DNA of 64,000 nt, from contig CAWFPH010000002.1 of assembly GCA_963817615.1 (NCBI GenBank), positions 248,001 through 312,000 of the forward strand, given 5' to 3'. Of this stretch, positions 8,806 to 19,519 are shown one piece after another. The DNA is from FEN-1219 sp963817615 (GTDB lineage Bacteria; Pseudomonadota; Gammaproteobacteria; Steroidobacterales; Rariloculaceae). Under the pieces are notes generated by a model that saw only the letters and a program-made list of their open reading frames with translations, searched no databases and was not told the origin of the DNA. Every line of letters begins with the position of its first letter. Position 1 is the stretch's first letter. The position numbers and the translations under genes are program-made.

Positions 8806-9366
8806 ATGGCACAGACGGCGGTCGACAACGGCGTCAACGTAGGGGCGTTGCTCGAAGCGCGCGAAGCGCTGCGAAAGGCGCCCGAGGCGGCACAATTTAC
8901 CTGGCGTGCCACGTGCAAATGGCAAAACGGCACGCACAGCCGCACGGATGTCGAGGGCTTCCACGGCCTCGGGCAGGAGCAGAAGCACAAGACCGAGTTC
9001 ACCTTCGAGGCGGACCATCCCGAGATCTTCGCGTCCGAGGACCTCGGCGCGACCCCCGTGGAGTTCGTGCTCGTCGGGCTCGCGAGCTGTCTCACGGCGG
9101 GCGTGGCCGCGGTCGCGCAGAACCGCGGCATCCAGCTGCGCTCGGTCGAGGCGAAGCTCGAGGGCAAGATGGACATCCAGGGCATCCTCGGCGTCGACAG
9201 CGACGTGCGCAACGGCTACGACGACATCAAGGTCACGTTCCTCATCGACGCCGACGCGTCGCAGAAGGACATCGAAGCGCTGGTCGCACAATCACAGAAG
9301 CGCTCCGCGGTCTATGACATCGTCACGAATCCGACCAACGTGACGGTCGACGTGGTCAAGCAGTGA
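8806..9366 (+). CDS. OsmC/Ohr-family protein
   Basis: A 186-residue member of the OsmC family, small peroxide-reducing or stress proteins that act through cysteine thiols. The start is ATG 8806 after a clear GAGGAGG at 8793-8799. The region ATPVEFVLVGLASCLTAGVA carries one of the two expected cysteines. The other redox cysteine is not obvious, the only other Cys being in ATCKWQNG near residue 39, so peroxidase activity is uncertain. The chain is longer than OsmC (about 140) because of an N-terminal extension of some 30 residues. The flavin monooxygenase gene follows directly. Confidence 0.8.
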   Translation: MAQTAVDNGVNVGALLEAREALRKAPEAAQFTWRATCKWQNGTHSRTDVEGFHGLGQEQKHKTEFTFEADHPEIFASEDLGATPVEFVLVGLASCLTAGVAAVAQNRGIQLRSVEAKLEGKMDIQGILGVDSDVRNGYDDIKVTFLIDADASQKDIEALVAQSQKRSAVYDIVTNPTNVTVDVVKQ

Positions 9367-9388
9367 TCGACGCCCGCAGAGGCCCGCC

Positions 9389-10624
9389 ATCGAACGCATC
9401 ACGACGGTCGTCATCGGCGCGGGGCACGCGGGGCTCGCGACCAGCCGCATCCTGACCGAGCGCGCGCTCGAGCACGTCGTGCTCGAGCGCGGCGACGTCG
9501 CGAACTCATGGCGGCGGGAGCGCTGGGACTCCCTCCGCCTCCTGACGCCGAACCGGCAAAGCCGGCTGCCGGGCTATGACTACGCGAGCCCGAATCCCGA
9601 CGGCTTCATGGCCGTGCGCGACGTCGTAGAGTTCATCGCGGGCTTCGCGGCCGAGGCGGCCGCTCCGGTGCGCACTCGCACCGAGGTGATCTCCGTCGCT
9701 CCGCTCGGCGACGGCTACCGCATCGTCACCACGGCCGGCGAGCTTGCCTGCCGCAGCCTCGTGATCGCGACCGGCGCGTGCAACGTACCGACCGTGCCCG
9801 CGGTGCGCGCGGGCGTGCCGTCGTCCGTCGAGTGTTTCACGCCGTTCGACTACGGCAATCCCGGCCGCTTGCCGGAAGGCGGCGTGCTCGTGGTCGGCGC
9901 GTCCGCGACCGGCGTGCAGCTCGCCGACGAGATCCACCGCTCCGGGCGGCCGGTGACGCTGTCCGTCGGCGAGCACGTGCGCCTGCCGAGGACCTATCGC
10001 GGGCGCGACGTGCTCTGGTGGATGGAGGCGAGCGGCGTTTGGAATCAGCGCTACGACGAAATCGACGATCTATCGCGCGCGCGTAAGCTGCCGTCGCCGC
10101 AGCTCGTCGGCACACCGGAGCGGGCCACGATCGACCTGAACACGCTCGCTGCCGCCGGTGTCGAGATCGTCGGCCGGCTCGCGGCCGTGCGCGATGGACG
10201 CGCGCTCTTCTCGGGCGGCCTGCGCAATCAGTTCGCGCTCGCCGACCTCAAGATGAACCGCCTGCTCGACACGTTCGACGACTGGGCACGCACGGCCGAC
10301 ATCGACTGCGCTGCACCCGAGCGCTTCGAGCCGACCCGCGCACCCCCCGCGCCGCGGCTCGGGCTCGATCTGGCGAGCGGCGAGATCCGCTCGATCGTGT
10401 GGGCGACGGGCTTTCGTCCGGATTACCGCTGGCTCGAGGTTCCGGTCATCGATCGGAAGGGCCGGCTCGTGCACGACGGCGGCGTCCTCGCGGCGCCGCA
10501 TCTTTATGCGATCGGGTTGCCGGTGCTGCGGCGGCGCAAGTCGACGTTCATTCACGGCGCCGAGGACGACGCGCGCGACCTCGTCGCGCATCTCGAGGCA
10601 GCGCTGCCGAACCGCTACGCGTGA
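9389..10624 (+). CDS. FAD/NAD(P)-dependent flavin monooxygenase-like oxidoreductase, apparent ATC start
   Basis: A two-dinucleotide-binding flavoprotein of the CzcO/Trk-type monooxygenase group (about 411 aa). The first Rossmann motif (VVIGAGHAG) is for FAD, a second (VVGASATGVQLADEI) for NADPH, and ATGFRPDYRWL is the family ATG motif. The first conventional start in frame is GTG 9479, which would cut off the FAD motif. In-frame codons upstream back to the stop at 9341 contain no ATG, GTG or TTG. The best start is ATC 9389, with AGAGG at 9378-9382 six bases before it. A mutation of ATG, a sequencing error, or a frameshift joining to GTG 9363 are the alternatives. Substrate unknown. Confidence 0.75.
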   Translation: MERITTVVIGAGHAGLATSRILTERALEHVVLERGDVANSWRRERWDSLRLLTPNRQSRLPGYDYASPNPDGFMAVRDVVEFIAGFAAEAAAPVRTRTEVISVAPLGDGYRIVTTAGELACRSLVIATGACNVPTVPAVRAGVPSSVECFTPFDYGNPGRLPEGGVLVVGASATGVQLADEIHRSGRPVTLSVGEHVRLPRTYRGRDVLWWMEASGVWNQRYDEIDDLSRARKLPSPQLVGTPERATIDLNTLAAAGVEIVGRLAAVRDGRALFSGGLRNQFALADLKMNRLLDTFDDWARTADIDCAAPERFEPTRAPPAPRLGLDLASGEIRSIVWATGFRPDYRWLEVPVIDRKGRLVHDGGVLAAPHLYAIGLPVLRRRKSTFIHGAEDDARDLVAHLEAALPNRYA

Positions 10625-10645
10625 GCGCCTCGATGAGCGGCGCTC
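10623..10645. terminator. Hairpin at convergent gene ends
   Basis: A 7-bp stem (GAGCGCC/GGCGCTC) with a 9-base loop spans the stop codons of the plus-strand monooxygenase and the minus-strand esterase. No U-tract follows on either strand, so intrinsic termination is only a possibility. Confidence 0.4.
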
Positions 10646-12188
10646 AATCGGCCGCGGCCTTCGCGCAGTCGAAGCTCGCCGCATCGTTCGGGTCGCCGGC
10701 ACCCTTGTAGCGCGGTAGCGCGGGATATGGGCACAACGGGCGCGACAACGGCGAGCCGGCCTTCGTCGCGATCAGCGTCGCGGGCGCGATGCCGTGCTCG
10801 ACCCAACGCTCGATCGCGGTCAGGGTATCGAACTTGTCAGGCCCCGCACCGCCGCCGCAGTGCAGAACGCCGGGCGCGAGATAGAGCCGCACGCTGTCGT
10901 TCGCGTTCGGCACGGCGCGCAGCACCGCCTCGAAATAGTCGATCGTCGAGAGCGGGCTCGGGCCGGGATCGTTGAAGCCGTGCCACAAGAGCAGCTTGCC
11001 ACCGCGATTCACGAACGGCGCGATCGCGGGGCTCGTCTGATGTACCTCTGCGGCCGCGATGCCGCCCTCGAGCTTCGCCATGTCCCGCTCGGGGTCGAAG
11101 CCGAGAATGTCGTACTTCGGATTCGCCTCGACGATGTAGGACACGAACGGCGCGCCGAGCAGCGCGTTCAAGCCGAGCGGCATGCTCGAGTCGCCGATCA
11201 TGCGCCGCGACCAATCGCTCTCGCCGCCGCGCATCAGCGGCATCGCCGCGAGCTTGCCGTCCTTCGTGCGCACGCCCGCGTAGACGCGGCGCACGGCCTC
11301 GACCTGTGCGGACGTCAGGCATGAATCGCCCGCCGAGGTCGAGGTCGAGGTCGAGCACTGGAGCACACCCGGATCCCAATCGCAGGTGCGCGGATCGGTG
11401 AGGATGCCGTCCGCGACGCCGTCTTTTGCGTCGCAGGCCGCGAGCACCGCTTCATGAATCAGCGGCACTTGCGCGGGCAACAGGTTGCTGCCGGGCGTCT
11501 TGTGAAACGCCTGGGTGCGCAAGATCGCGTTCGAGTACACGAGGGCGTTGTAGACCGGCGCGCCCGCGATCACGCCGTCGTAGTCCTCCGGGTAGCGCTG
11601 CACTTCCGCGAGCCCCTGCCGACCGCCGGTCGAACAGCCCTGCCAATACGCGTGCTCGGGCCTGCGACCATACGCGCGGGCGACGACCTCCTTACCGACC
11701 GCGGTTGCGAGATGCGTCGCACGGTGCCCGAAGTCGACGATGCCGGGCACGTTCGGCTTGCCGTCGGACGTCACGGCGAACGACGGATCGAGCGCGTTCG
11801 GGCTCGGATGGCCGAGGTCGTTCTCGATCACCGCGTAGCCGCGTCTGAGCCCCTCAGCCGCGGCGTTGGGGCCGACGTTGCCCGCGAAGCCGCCGCCGCC
11901 GATGCCGAGCACCTTGCCGTTCCATTCCGCTGGTAAGCGATAGACCGCGCCGATGCGCGAGCCCGCGACCGGAGAGACAGTCGCATGCACTTCGCAATAC
12001 GCCGGCAACTGGGCTTTCGGGTCGGCCGCGACTTCGCTCGTCGCAACGATCGTGGCGTCTCGAAAATCGGCAGCTGCATCGAGCCGCGAACAGATTCCTT
12101 CGGCTGCCGCCGCCCGCAGCGCGCCGAGCATGCCGACGAAGCCCCACGCGGCAATCCGCGGGCCCCTGCAACGGGTGAGCCAACGCAT
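10644..12188 (-). CDS. Exported tannase/feruloyl esterase-family protein
   Basis: Alpha/beta-hydrolase of the tannase family (514 aa), expected to cleave aromatic esters such as galloyl or feruloyl esters outside the cytoplasm. A signal-like hydrophobic stretch ends near AAAAEG. Family marks are RLPAEWNGKVLGIGGGGFAGN, the nucleophile YWQGCSTGGRQG with the CS pair, HGFNDPGPSP with the likely Asp, and LHCGGGAG with the catalytic His next to its cysteine, the CS-D-HC arrangement of this family. A second family member lies at 27865-29418. It is transcribed divergently from the sulfotransferase. The substrate is unknown; many bacterial members act on simple phenolic esters. Confidence 0.85.
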   Translation of the reverse strand: MRWLTRCRGPRIAAWGFVGMLGALRAAAAEGICSRLDAAADFRDATIVATSEVAADPKAQLPAYCEVHATVSPVAGSRIGAVYRLPAEWNGKVLGIGGGGFAGNVGPNAAAEGLRRGYAVIENDLGHPSPNALDPSFAVTSDGKPNVPGIVDFGHRATHLATAVGKEVVARAYGRRPEHAYWQGCSTGGRQGLAEVQRYPEDYDGVIAGAPVYNALVYSNAILRTQAFHKTPGSNLLPAQVPLIHEAVLAACDAKDGVADGILTDPRTCDWDPGVLQCSTSTSTSAGDSCLTSAQVEAVRRVYAGVRTKDGKLAAMPLMRGGESDWSRRMIGDSSMPLGLNALLGAPFVSYIVEANPKYDILGFDPERDMAKLEGGIAAAEVHQTSPAIAPFVNRGGKLLLWHGFNDPGPSPLSTIDYFEAVLRAVPNANDSVRLYLAPGVLHCGGGAGPDKFDTLTAIERWVEHGIAPATLIATKAGSPLSRPLCPYPALPRYKGAGDPNDAASFDCAKAAAD

Positions 12189-12374
12189 CGTTGCCCCCTA
12201 TTCGCGCCTGAAACGACGACGGGAGTATCGCACGATCGGTCTCTCGGCGGCCGCGCTCTCAAAGCAGCAGGCGGCTTGCCGGCGGCGCGTCGTGGGACGC
12301 CGCGAAACTCTCGTACGAGGAGGCTGTTCCGCATTAATATCCGACGAGCTTGTTGCCGCGAAGGGCCGGTAACC

Positions 12375-13394
12375 ATGCGCGCCAGCGATTTCTCGCCTCC
12401 GCCTCGTCGGCCGTATCCCGCGTGGATCCGTTATGCGTCCTATGCGGCGCTGTACGGCATCGGCGTGCCGCTCGTGAAGACGCTCGATCTGTTCGGCAAA
12501 TGGCCGAGCCAGGGCCTCGCGAGACGAATACGATCGAAGAGCACCCAAGCGTTCGGCGATTACGCCCCCACGCAGAGCGACGTCATCGTCTGCTCGTTCT
12601 TCAAGTCGGGAACCACGTGGCTGCTGCAAATCGCGACTCAAGTCGCGTACCGCGCCCAGGCCGAGTTCGAGAACATTCATCATGCGGTGCCGTGGCCCGA
12701 TGTGCCGATGCCGCCGATGGCGCGGCTCATGATCCCGCTCGCCGATCCGTCGCCGGCCGCCAATTCGCCGACCGGCCTGCGGGTCATCAAGACGCACCTG
12801 CCGCGCGCGAGCATTCCGTTCGTGCCGCAGGCGCGTTACATCGCCTGCGTGCGCGACCCGAAGGACGTATGCGTATCCGGTTACCACTTCATGAAAGCGC
12901 TGGTCTACGGACCGCTCGCGCCCTCGGTCGAGAGTTGGGTGAGGTTCATGTTCTCCGACCGTTTCCAATATTCGTGGGCCGAGCACCTTGCGGGCTTTTG
13001 GGCCGTGCGCCACGAGCCGAACGTGCTGTTCCTGACCTACGAGGATATGCGCCGTGATCACGCAGGCACGGTCCGCAAGATCGCAGAGTTCATGGGCGTG
13101 GCTCTGAAGCCCGACGAGCTGCAGGCCGTGATTCACGAGTCGAGCTTCGCCGTGATGCGCGCCGCGGAGGGCAGATTCGAGCCCGGACAGATCCTGCCCT
13201 GGACGCGCGAGCGCGCGATGGTGCGCGCCGGCAAGAGCGGCCAGTCGGGCGAGCTGCTCGCACCCGCGCAGCAGCGCTTCATAGACGACTTTTGCCGTGC
13301 GGAGCTCGCTCGGCTCGGGTGCGATTTTCCTTACGACGAGCGCTACGCGGTGCCGGCGGCGCCGCCGCAGAGCGCCGTGCGCTCGCCCGCGTAA
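12375..13394 (+). CDS. PAPS-dependent sulfotransferase
   Basis: A 339-residue cytosolic-type sulfotransferase (Sulfotransfer_1). The 5'-phosphosulfate loop is FFKSGTTWL near residues 75-83, and the 3'-phosphate motif is RDPKDVCVSGYHF near residues 160-172. The C-terminal loop corresponding to RKGxxGDW is degenerate (RAGKSGQSGE). ATG 12375 is the only well-placed start; the upstream frame runs on but reads through the divergent promoter region. The acceptor could be a steroid, phenol or lipid. A glycolipid acceptor would connect it to the sphingolipid genes 7 kb away, but nothing in the sequence shows this. Confidence 0.82.
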   Translation: MRASDFSPPPRRPYPAWIRYASYAALYGIGVPLVKTLDLFGKWPSQGLARRIRSKSTQAFGDYAPTQSDVIVCSFFKSGTTWLLQIATQVAYRAQAEFENIHHAVPWPDVPMPPMARLMIPLADPSPAANSPTGLRVIKTHLPRASIPFVPQARYIACVRDPKDVCVSGYHFMKALVYGPLAPSVESWVRFMFSDRFQYSWAEHLAGFWAVRHEPNVLFLTYEDMRRDHAGTVRKIAEFMGVALKPDELQAVIHESSFAVMRAAEGRFEPGQILPWTRERAMVRAGKSGQSGELLAPAQQRFIDDFCRAELARLGCDFPYDERYAVPAAPPQSAVRSPA

Positions 13395-13659
13395 CGCGCG
13401 CTCGGCGCCGGTGAGCGACGGCTGCCGTCCGTCATTGCGACGCTGCCGCCGATCTTGCGCATAGCGGGCGTTTTGCGCCGCGCGCCTGCATCGCCGTCGA
13501 TCGGAGCGCAATGAGTCCCCATCGTCCCTGCTCACCGCCTCTCGATCGGCATCGGGCATTTCACGACGCGTTCACGCAAACCCGCCCGGGCGGAGTTAAA
13601 GTGTGACTACACCTGGAGAGGCCGCCTAGGCGAGCCCAAGTCGATTCGAGGAGCCCTTT

Positions 13660-14724
13660 ATGGCAGTTTTCGGCCGCATCGCGTCCCACCGTTGCCGAGT
13701 CGCCGTCGCGCTCGCAGCCGCTTTGCTGCTGCCGTGCGCCGGCGCGGTGGCTCAGGAATCGGTCGCGGACAGGGCCGGCAGCGGGGCGAGCGAGGCCGTC
13801 GCCACGATCGACGGCAAGAACGTCACGCTCGCCGAGCTCGAGACCTACGTCGCCCCGAAGCTCATGGCCCTGCGCCAGGAACGCCAGGACGTGCTCGAGA
13901 AGGGTCTCGACCGCTATCTCTCGAACGAGGTGCTGACGCGCGAGTCGAAGGCTCGCGGACTGTCCGTCACCGACCTGTTCGACAAGGACGTGCTGCCGAA
14001 GGTGAAGACGCCGACCGATACGGAAGTGGCCGCGTTCTACGACCGCAACAAGGACCAGCTCGAGGGCACGAAAGAGCAGCTCGCACCTCGCATCAAGCAA
14101 TACCTTTCGCAGCAGCGGCGCCAGCAAGCACTCGACGACTACACGACGGCGCTCAAGCAGAAGTACGGAGTCGAAGTCCTGCTGCAGCCGTTGCGCCTGG
14201 CCGTCGCGGCGGCCGATTCGCCGGCGCGAGGCGCAGCCGGCGCGCCCGTCACGCTCGTCGAGTTCGGCGACTTCCAATGCCCGTACTGCCGCGCGCTCGA
14301 GCCGACGCTCCAAAAGGTCATGAAGAACTATTCGGGCAAGGTCCGTCTCGTGTTCCGTCAGTTTCCGCTCGAAAGTCATCCGCAGGCGGCGAAGGCCGCG
14401 GAAGCGGCGCTCTGCGCGCGGGAGCAAGACAAGTTCTGGGAGCTGCACGATCGGATGTACGACCAGCAAAACGCGCTCAAGGTCGACGACCTGAAGAAGG
14501 CCGCCGGCGAGCTCGGTCTGAACGAGGACCGCTTCGCCAAATGCCTCGACTCGGACAAGTACGAAGCGGCGGTCCAAGCCGACTCGCACGCGGGCGAGCA
14601 AGCCGGCGTGACCGGGACGCCCGCGCTCTACGTGAACGGTCGACCCGTGCCGGGCGGTGCGGTCGACTACGACGTGCTGAGCAAGATCATCGACGACGAG
14701 CTCACGCGCGTCGCGCAGAACTAA
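13660..14724 (+). CDS. Periplasmic DsbA-family thiol oxidoreductase with SurA-like N-terminal region
   Basis: A 354-residue exported protein. Signal peptide: about 30 residues ending at GAVAQ. Residues about 45-175 are helical and charged, beginning with ATIDGKNVTLAELETYV, the pattern of the SurA/peptidyl-prolyl isomerase N-terminal region. Residues about 190-350 are a thioredoxin-fold DsbA domain with CPYC at 207-210, GVTGTPALYVNG (cis-Pro loop) and the helical insert. ATG 13660 follows GAGGAG. The arrangement suggests disulfide formation or isomerisation joined to a chaperone-like arm for unfolded clients. It stands alone between convergent and divergent neighbours, and no DsbB is in the window. 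Confidence 0.8.
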   Translation: MAVFGRIASHRCRVAVALAAALLLPCAGAVAQESVADRAGSGASEAVATIDGKNVTLAELETYVAPKLMALRQERQDVLEKGLDRYLSNEVLTRESKARGLSVTDLFDKDVLPKVKTPTDTEVAAFYDRNKDQLEGTKEQLAPRIKQYLSQQRRQQALDDYTTALKQKYGVEVLLQPLRLAVAAADSPARGAAGAPVTLVEFGDFQCPYCRALEPTLQKVMKNYSGKVRLVFRQFPLESHPQAAKAAEAALCAREQDKFWELHDRMYDQQNALKVDDLKKAAGELGLNEDRFAKCLDSDKYEAAVQADSHAGEQAGVTGTPALYVNGRPVPGGAVDYDVLSKIIDDELTRVAQN

Positions 14725-14754
14725 CGGCGGCCGCGCCAAACGCGACCCGCGGTC

Positions 14755-16518
14755 TTACACGATCTGGTACTCCGGCGTGCTCATCACGAGGTGCGCCGTC
14801 AGCCGCAGCGGATCTTCCATGTACGTCTGCGCGCGCTCGATGCGGTCCGTGCCGAGCTCCTTCGTGAGGAAGGCGACGAGCGCCTCGCGCGTCGCCGCTG
14901 CGACGGGCACGCGTAGCATGCGCGCCGTCAGGCAGTCGACGGCCTCGGCCGCCGTCCGCACGCCGCTCGCGAGCACCATCGACGTGAGATCGAACCGTGC
15001 CGCGTCGCGCGGCGTGGGAATCAGCTTACGCGCGGCCTGCTCCCAGCCGATGTAGCCCGAGATGCGGGTGTTGAATTTCTCGTCGCGTTCGAGCGCAACC
15101 CGGTCGAACTCGCTCATCTTGGCCGGGTCGTTCACCGCAGTCGCGGCGCCGATGTCGTAGCCGTCGCGCAGGCGTCGCCCGAGCACGTCGTCCGAGCCGG
15201 CCGTGAAGTTCCAATCGCGAAAGCCGGTCATGTCCGGTACCAGCACGTCACGCGCGACATTGCCTCGCGCGATCAATAACCCCGGCGTGATCCACGCCTT
15301 GCCGAGCGCCCAGCCCGCGACCGACGGCGGATTCAAGAGGTGCTGGCCCATCGCGATCGTCGCCTGATTGAAGTCCGGCACGCCCGGAACCGACGGCGCG
15401 CCCAAGTGCTTCATCATCGCGACCATGTGCTCCACGGGACTCTTGATATGGCCGCCGTAGCTGGCCGCGCTGTAGAAGTCCTGCGACGTGAAAATCGCGG
15501 TCAACAGCGGTTTGATCTCGTAGTCGGCATCGCGCAGCACCGCGCCGAGCCGGCTCCGCAACGCCGGTGAAAGCTCGTCACGCACGAGGAAGCGATAGAT
15601 CTTGGCGGCCAGGAATTCCGCGGTGACCGGCTGCTCGAAGACGATCTCGAGCACGTCGACGCCGTCGAAATTGCCGCTGCGGCCGAGGAACTCCTTGACC
15701 CCGTCGTCGTGCTTCGCGGGGTCGACCTTGAAATCAAGGTCGTCGAAATACCAACCGGTGAACGCGCGCGCGCATTCGCGCACGTCCCTCTCGGTGTAGT
15801 TGCCGACTCCCATCGTGAACAGCTCCATGACCTCGCGCGCGAAGTTCTCGTTAGGCGCGCCCTTCACGTTGTACTGCGCGTCGAGGAAGTAGAGCATGGC
15901 CGGATCCTTGGCGACCGCGATCGTGAGCTCGCGCAGATTGCCGGTCGCGTGCCGCTCGAAGAGATCGATCTGCTGCCGCATCTTGCGGTAATCGCGCACC
16001 TTGTTCTCGTGCGTCGCGAAGTGGCCGTGCCAGAGCAGCGCCATCTTCTCTTCCACCGGGTGCGTGGTCTGCAGCATCCGGTTCGCCCACCACAATCCGA
16101 GCCGCCGCGTCTCGAGCATCGTGGCGCGCAACCAGTAGAAGAAGCGATCCGACACCGGCTGCATCGGCCGATTGCCGGCCGGCTTCACGTCGACGCCCAT
16201 CGACCTGCCGTCACGCTCGGCGCGGTCCGTCGCATCGGGTCGGCTGTCCGGAAAGCGGTCGAGCGTCGGATCCCAGAGACCGGACTCGACGAACGGTTGC
16301 ATCTTGGGATTCGGGATGCGCTCGTAATGCACGAGCGACTCGACCGCGCGCTTCAAGCCGAGGCCGGCGAGCTTCTGGATCTCCTCGGGCGTGCCGCCGA
16401 AGCCTGCATGCGCGAGAAGATGCGCCGCGCGATCGTAGCTCCATTCGGCTGCCGGCAGCGGCGACAGGTCGTCTTGCCAGCTCGCGGGTCCGGGAGACCA
16501 AGCCGTACGTGCGTTCAC
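14755..16518 (-). CDS. DUF1800 protein
   Basis: A 587-residue protein of the DUF1800 family (PF08811). Characteristic segments are LLAHAGFGGTPEEIQKL at the front, RLGLWWANRMLQTTHPVEEKM, LWHGHFATHENKV, NENFAREVMELFTMGVGNYTE and CARAFTGWYFDD, with PPSVAGWALGKAWITPGLL in the C-terminal half. I see no signal peptide or Tat motif in it. The gene follows the Tat-exported DUF1501 gene by 13 bases, the pairing usual for these families across many phyla. The pair has no established biochemical role. The partner's export suggests a surface or periplasmic complex, possibly exported together. Confidence 0.88.
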   Translation of the reverse strand: MNARTAWSPGPASWQDDLSPLPAAEWSYDRAAHLLAHAGFGGTPEEIQKLAGLGLKRAVESLVHYERIPNPKMQPFVESGLWDPTLDRFPDSRPDATDRAERDGRSMGVDVKPAGNRPMQPVSDRFFYWLRATMLETRRLGLWWANRMLQTTHPVEEKMALLWHGHFATHENKVRDYRKMRQQIDLFERHATGNLRELTIAVAKDPAMLYFLDAQYNVKGAPNENFAREVMELFTMGVGNYTERDVRECARAFTGWYFDDLDFKVDPAKHDDGVKEFLGRSGNFDGVDVLEIVFEQPVTAEFLAAKIYRFLVRDELSPALRSRLGAVLRDADYEIKPLLTAIFTSQDFYSAASYGGHIKSPVEHMVAMMKHLGAPSVPGVPDFNQATIAMGQHLLNPPSVAGWALGKAWITPGLLIARGNVARDVLVPDMTGFRDWNFTAGSDDVLGRRLRDGYDIGAATAVNDPAKMSEFDRVALERDEKFNTRISGYIGWEQAARKLIPTPRDAARFDLTSMVLASGVRTAAEAVDCLTARMLRVPVAAATREALVAFLTKELGTDRIERAQTYMEDPLRLTAHLVMSTPEYQIV

Positions 16519-16531
16519 CGGCGTCCCTCCA

Positions 16532-17812
16532 CTAAGCCCGCGCCGTTGCGTTGGCCGCGACGAAGCCGAGCGTCTCGAACGCCTCGCCGAGAACGTGCGT
16601 CGCGTCAGCGCCGAGCCAGTCCGCGATCAGCGTCGCGTAGACGCGGCGGAAGTCGACCGTGCTTTGCAGGTTGTCGCCGAGCACGAGCTCCGCAAGGCTC
16701 GGCGGCGTGCCGTACAGTCCGCCCTTCACCGCGTTGCCGATCACGAAGTTGACCTGCGCCGTGCCGTGATCGGTGCCGAGGCTCGTGTTCTCGGGCACGC
16801 GCCGGCCGAACTCGCTGTGCACGTACATCACCACGTCGTCCGCGCGGCCGATCCGCTCGATCTCGCCGAAGAATCCCGCGATCGCATCGGAGCAGTACTC
16901 GAGCTGGCGCTCGTGCGGCGCGGCCTGGTTCACGTGCGTGTCGAACAGGCTGCCGCGCAGCGGCACGTAGTAGAGCTTCGTCGGGAAGTCCGCCTCGATC
17001 AGCGCGACGACCTTGTCGAGATCGAGCAGGCGCAAGTCGGGGTCGGCCTCGGCGCGGTATCGGCTCCACGCCGCGCGCACGACCTCGGACGCCTGCGCCG
17101 CGCTGCGCGTGACCTCGAGGACGTAGCGATGCGCGTCGCCGACCGGCGTCTGCTGTGCGCCGAGCGCATCCACCGCCGCCTTCTCCGGCGCGAACACGCC
17201 GCGCTTGAACATCGAAGGATCGACGAACACGAGCGGCACGTGCTTCGGCGCTTTCACCGCAAGCGTCTGGCTGTCCGCGATGTTCACGATCATGTTCTCG
17301 CGCGCGCCAGTAGGGTCGAGATCCGCGGCCGTGCGGCCGACCCAGCCGTACTCGTTCCCGCTGTTCGGCGCGGCCGTGTGCCAATACGACATCGACGTGA
17401 AATGCGAGAACGACGGGCGGTCGTAGCCGACACCCTGCACGATCGCGACTTTGCCGTCGTCGTACAGGCGCTTCACGCCGCGCATCGACTTGTGCCAGCC
17501 GAACCGCGCGTCGATCTTCAGCACGTCCGGCTCTTTGATGCCGATGGTCGGCCGATGCTTGTAATAGAGCGGATCGCCGTACGGCACGATCGTGTTCAAG
17601 CCATCGTTGCCGCCGAACCATTCGAACACGACGAGGATGCGGCCGCTCGCGCCCGTGCGCTCGTTGGCCGCCGCGGCCCGGCTCGCCTGGGCCAGCACCG
17701 GTGGCACGGGACCGACGCCGCCGAGGAGGCCCAGGCCCAAGCCTCCGGCACCGAGCTTCAGCATGTCTCGGCGCGAAACGCCGCTCTCGTCCAACGGATT
17801 CTTGTTGCGCAT
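16532..17812 (-). CDS. Tat-exported DUF1501 protein
   Basis: A 426-residue DUF1501 family protein (sulfatase/alkaline-phosphatase-like superfamily). The N-terminus carries a twin-arginine signal: SRRDMLKLGAGGLGLGLLGG. The mature part opens with VVFEWFGGNDGLNTIVPYGDP and contains GVGYDRPSFSHFTSMSYWHT and, near the C-terminus, VHSEFGRRVPENTSLGTDHG, where His and Asp residues would match metal ligands of the superfamily. First gene of a two-gene unit with DUF1800. Homologues are often annotated as hypothetical or sulfatase-like. No hydrolase activity is proven for the family. A duplicate logic, Tat protein plus partner, recurs at 48-52 kb. Confidence 0.88.
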   Translation of the reverse strand: MRNKNPLDESGVSRRDMLKLGAGGLGLGLLGGVGPVPPVLAQASRAAAANERTGASGRILVVFEWFGGNDGLNTIVPYGDPLYYKHRPTIGIKEPDVLKIDARFGWHKSMRGVKRLYDDGKVAIVQGVGYDRPSFSHFTSMSYWHTAAPNSGNEYGWVGRTAADLDPTGARENMIVNIADSQTLAVKAPKHVPLVFVDPSMFKRGVFAPEKAAVDALGAQQTPVGDAHRYVLEVTRSAAQASEVVRAAWSRYRAEADPDLRLLDLDKVVALIEADFPTKLYYVPLRGSLFDTHVNQAAPHERQLEYCSDAIAGFFGEIERIGRADDVVMYVHSEFGRRVPENTSLGTDHGTAQVNFVIGNAVKGGLYGTPPSLAELVLGDNLQSTVDFRRVYATLIADWLGADATHVLGEAFETLGFVAANATARA

Positions 17813-17968
17813 GCGGTCCAGCTCCCCGAGGTCCGCCGCCCAGTATGCGCTGCGCCGGCGGTTCAGGCACGGGGCGACGGGCGCCGTGCGACGAGCGCTG
17901 CCTAGGGTCCGCCGACCGCAATATCGGTGCCGCGGTACGCTAACGCCCGCTACGCGACGACCTCGGTG

Positions 17969-19519
<1,551 letters not shown>

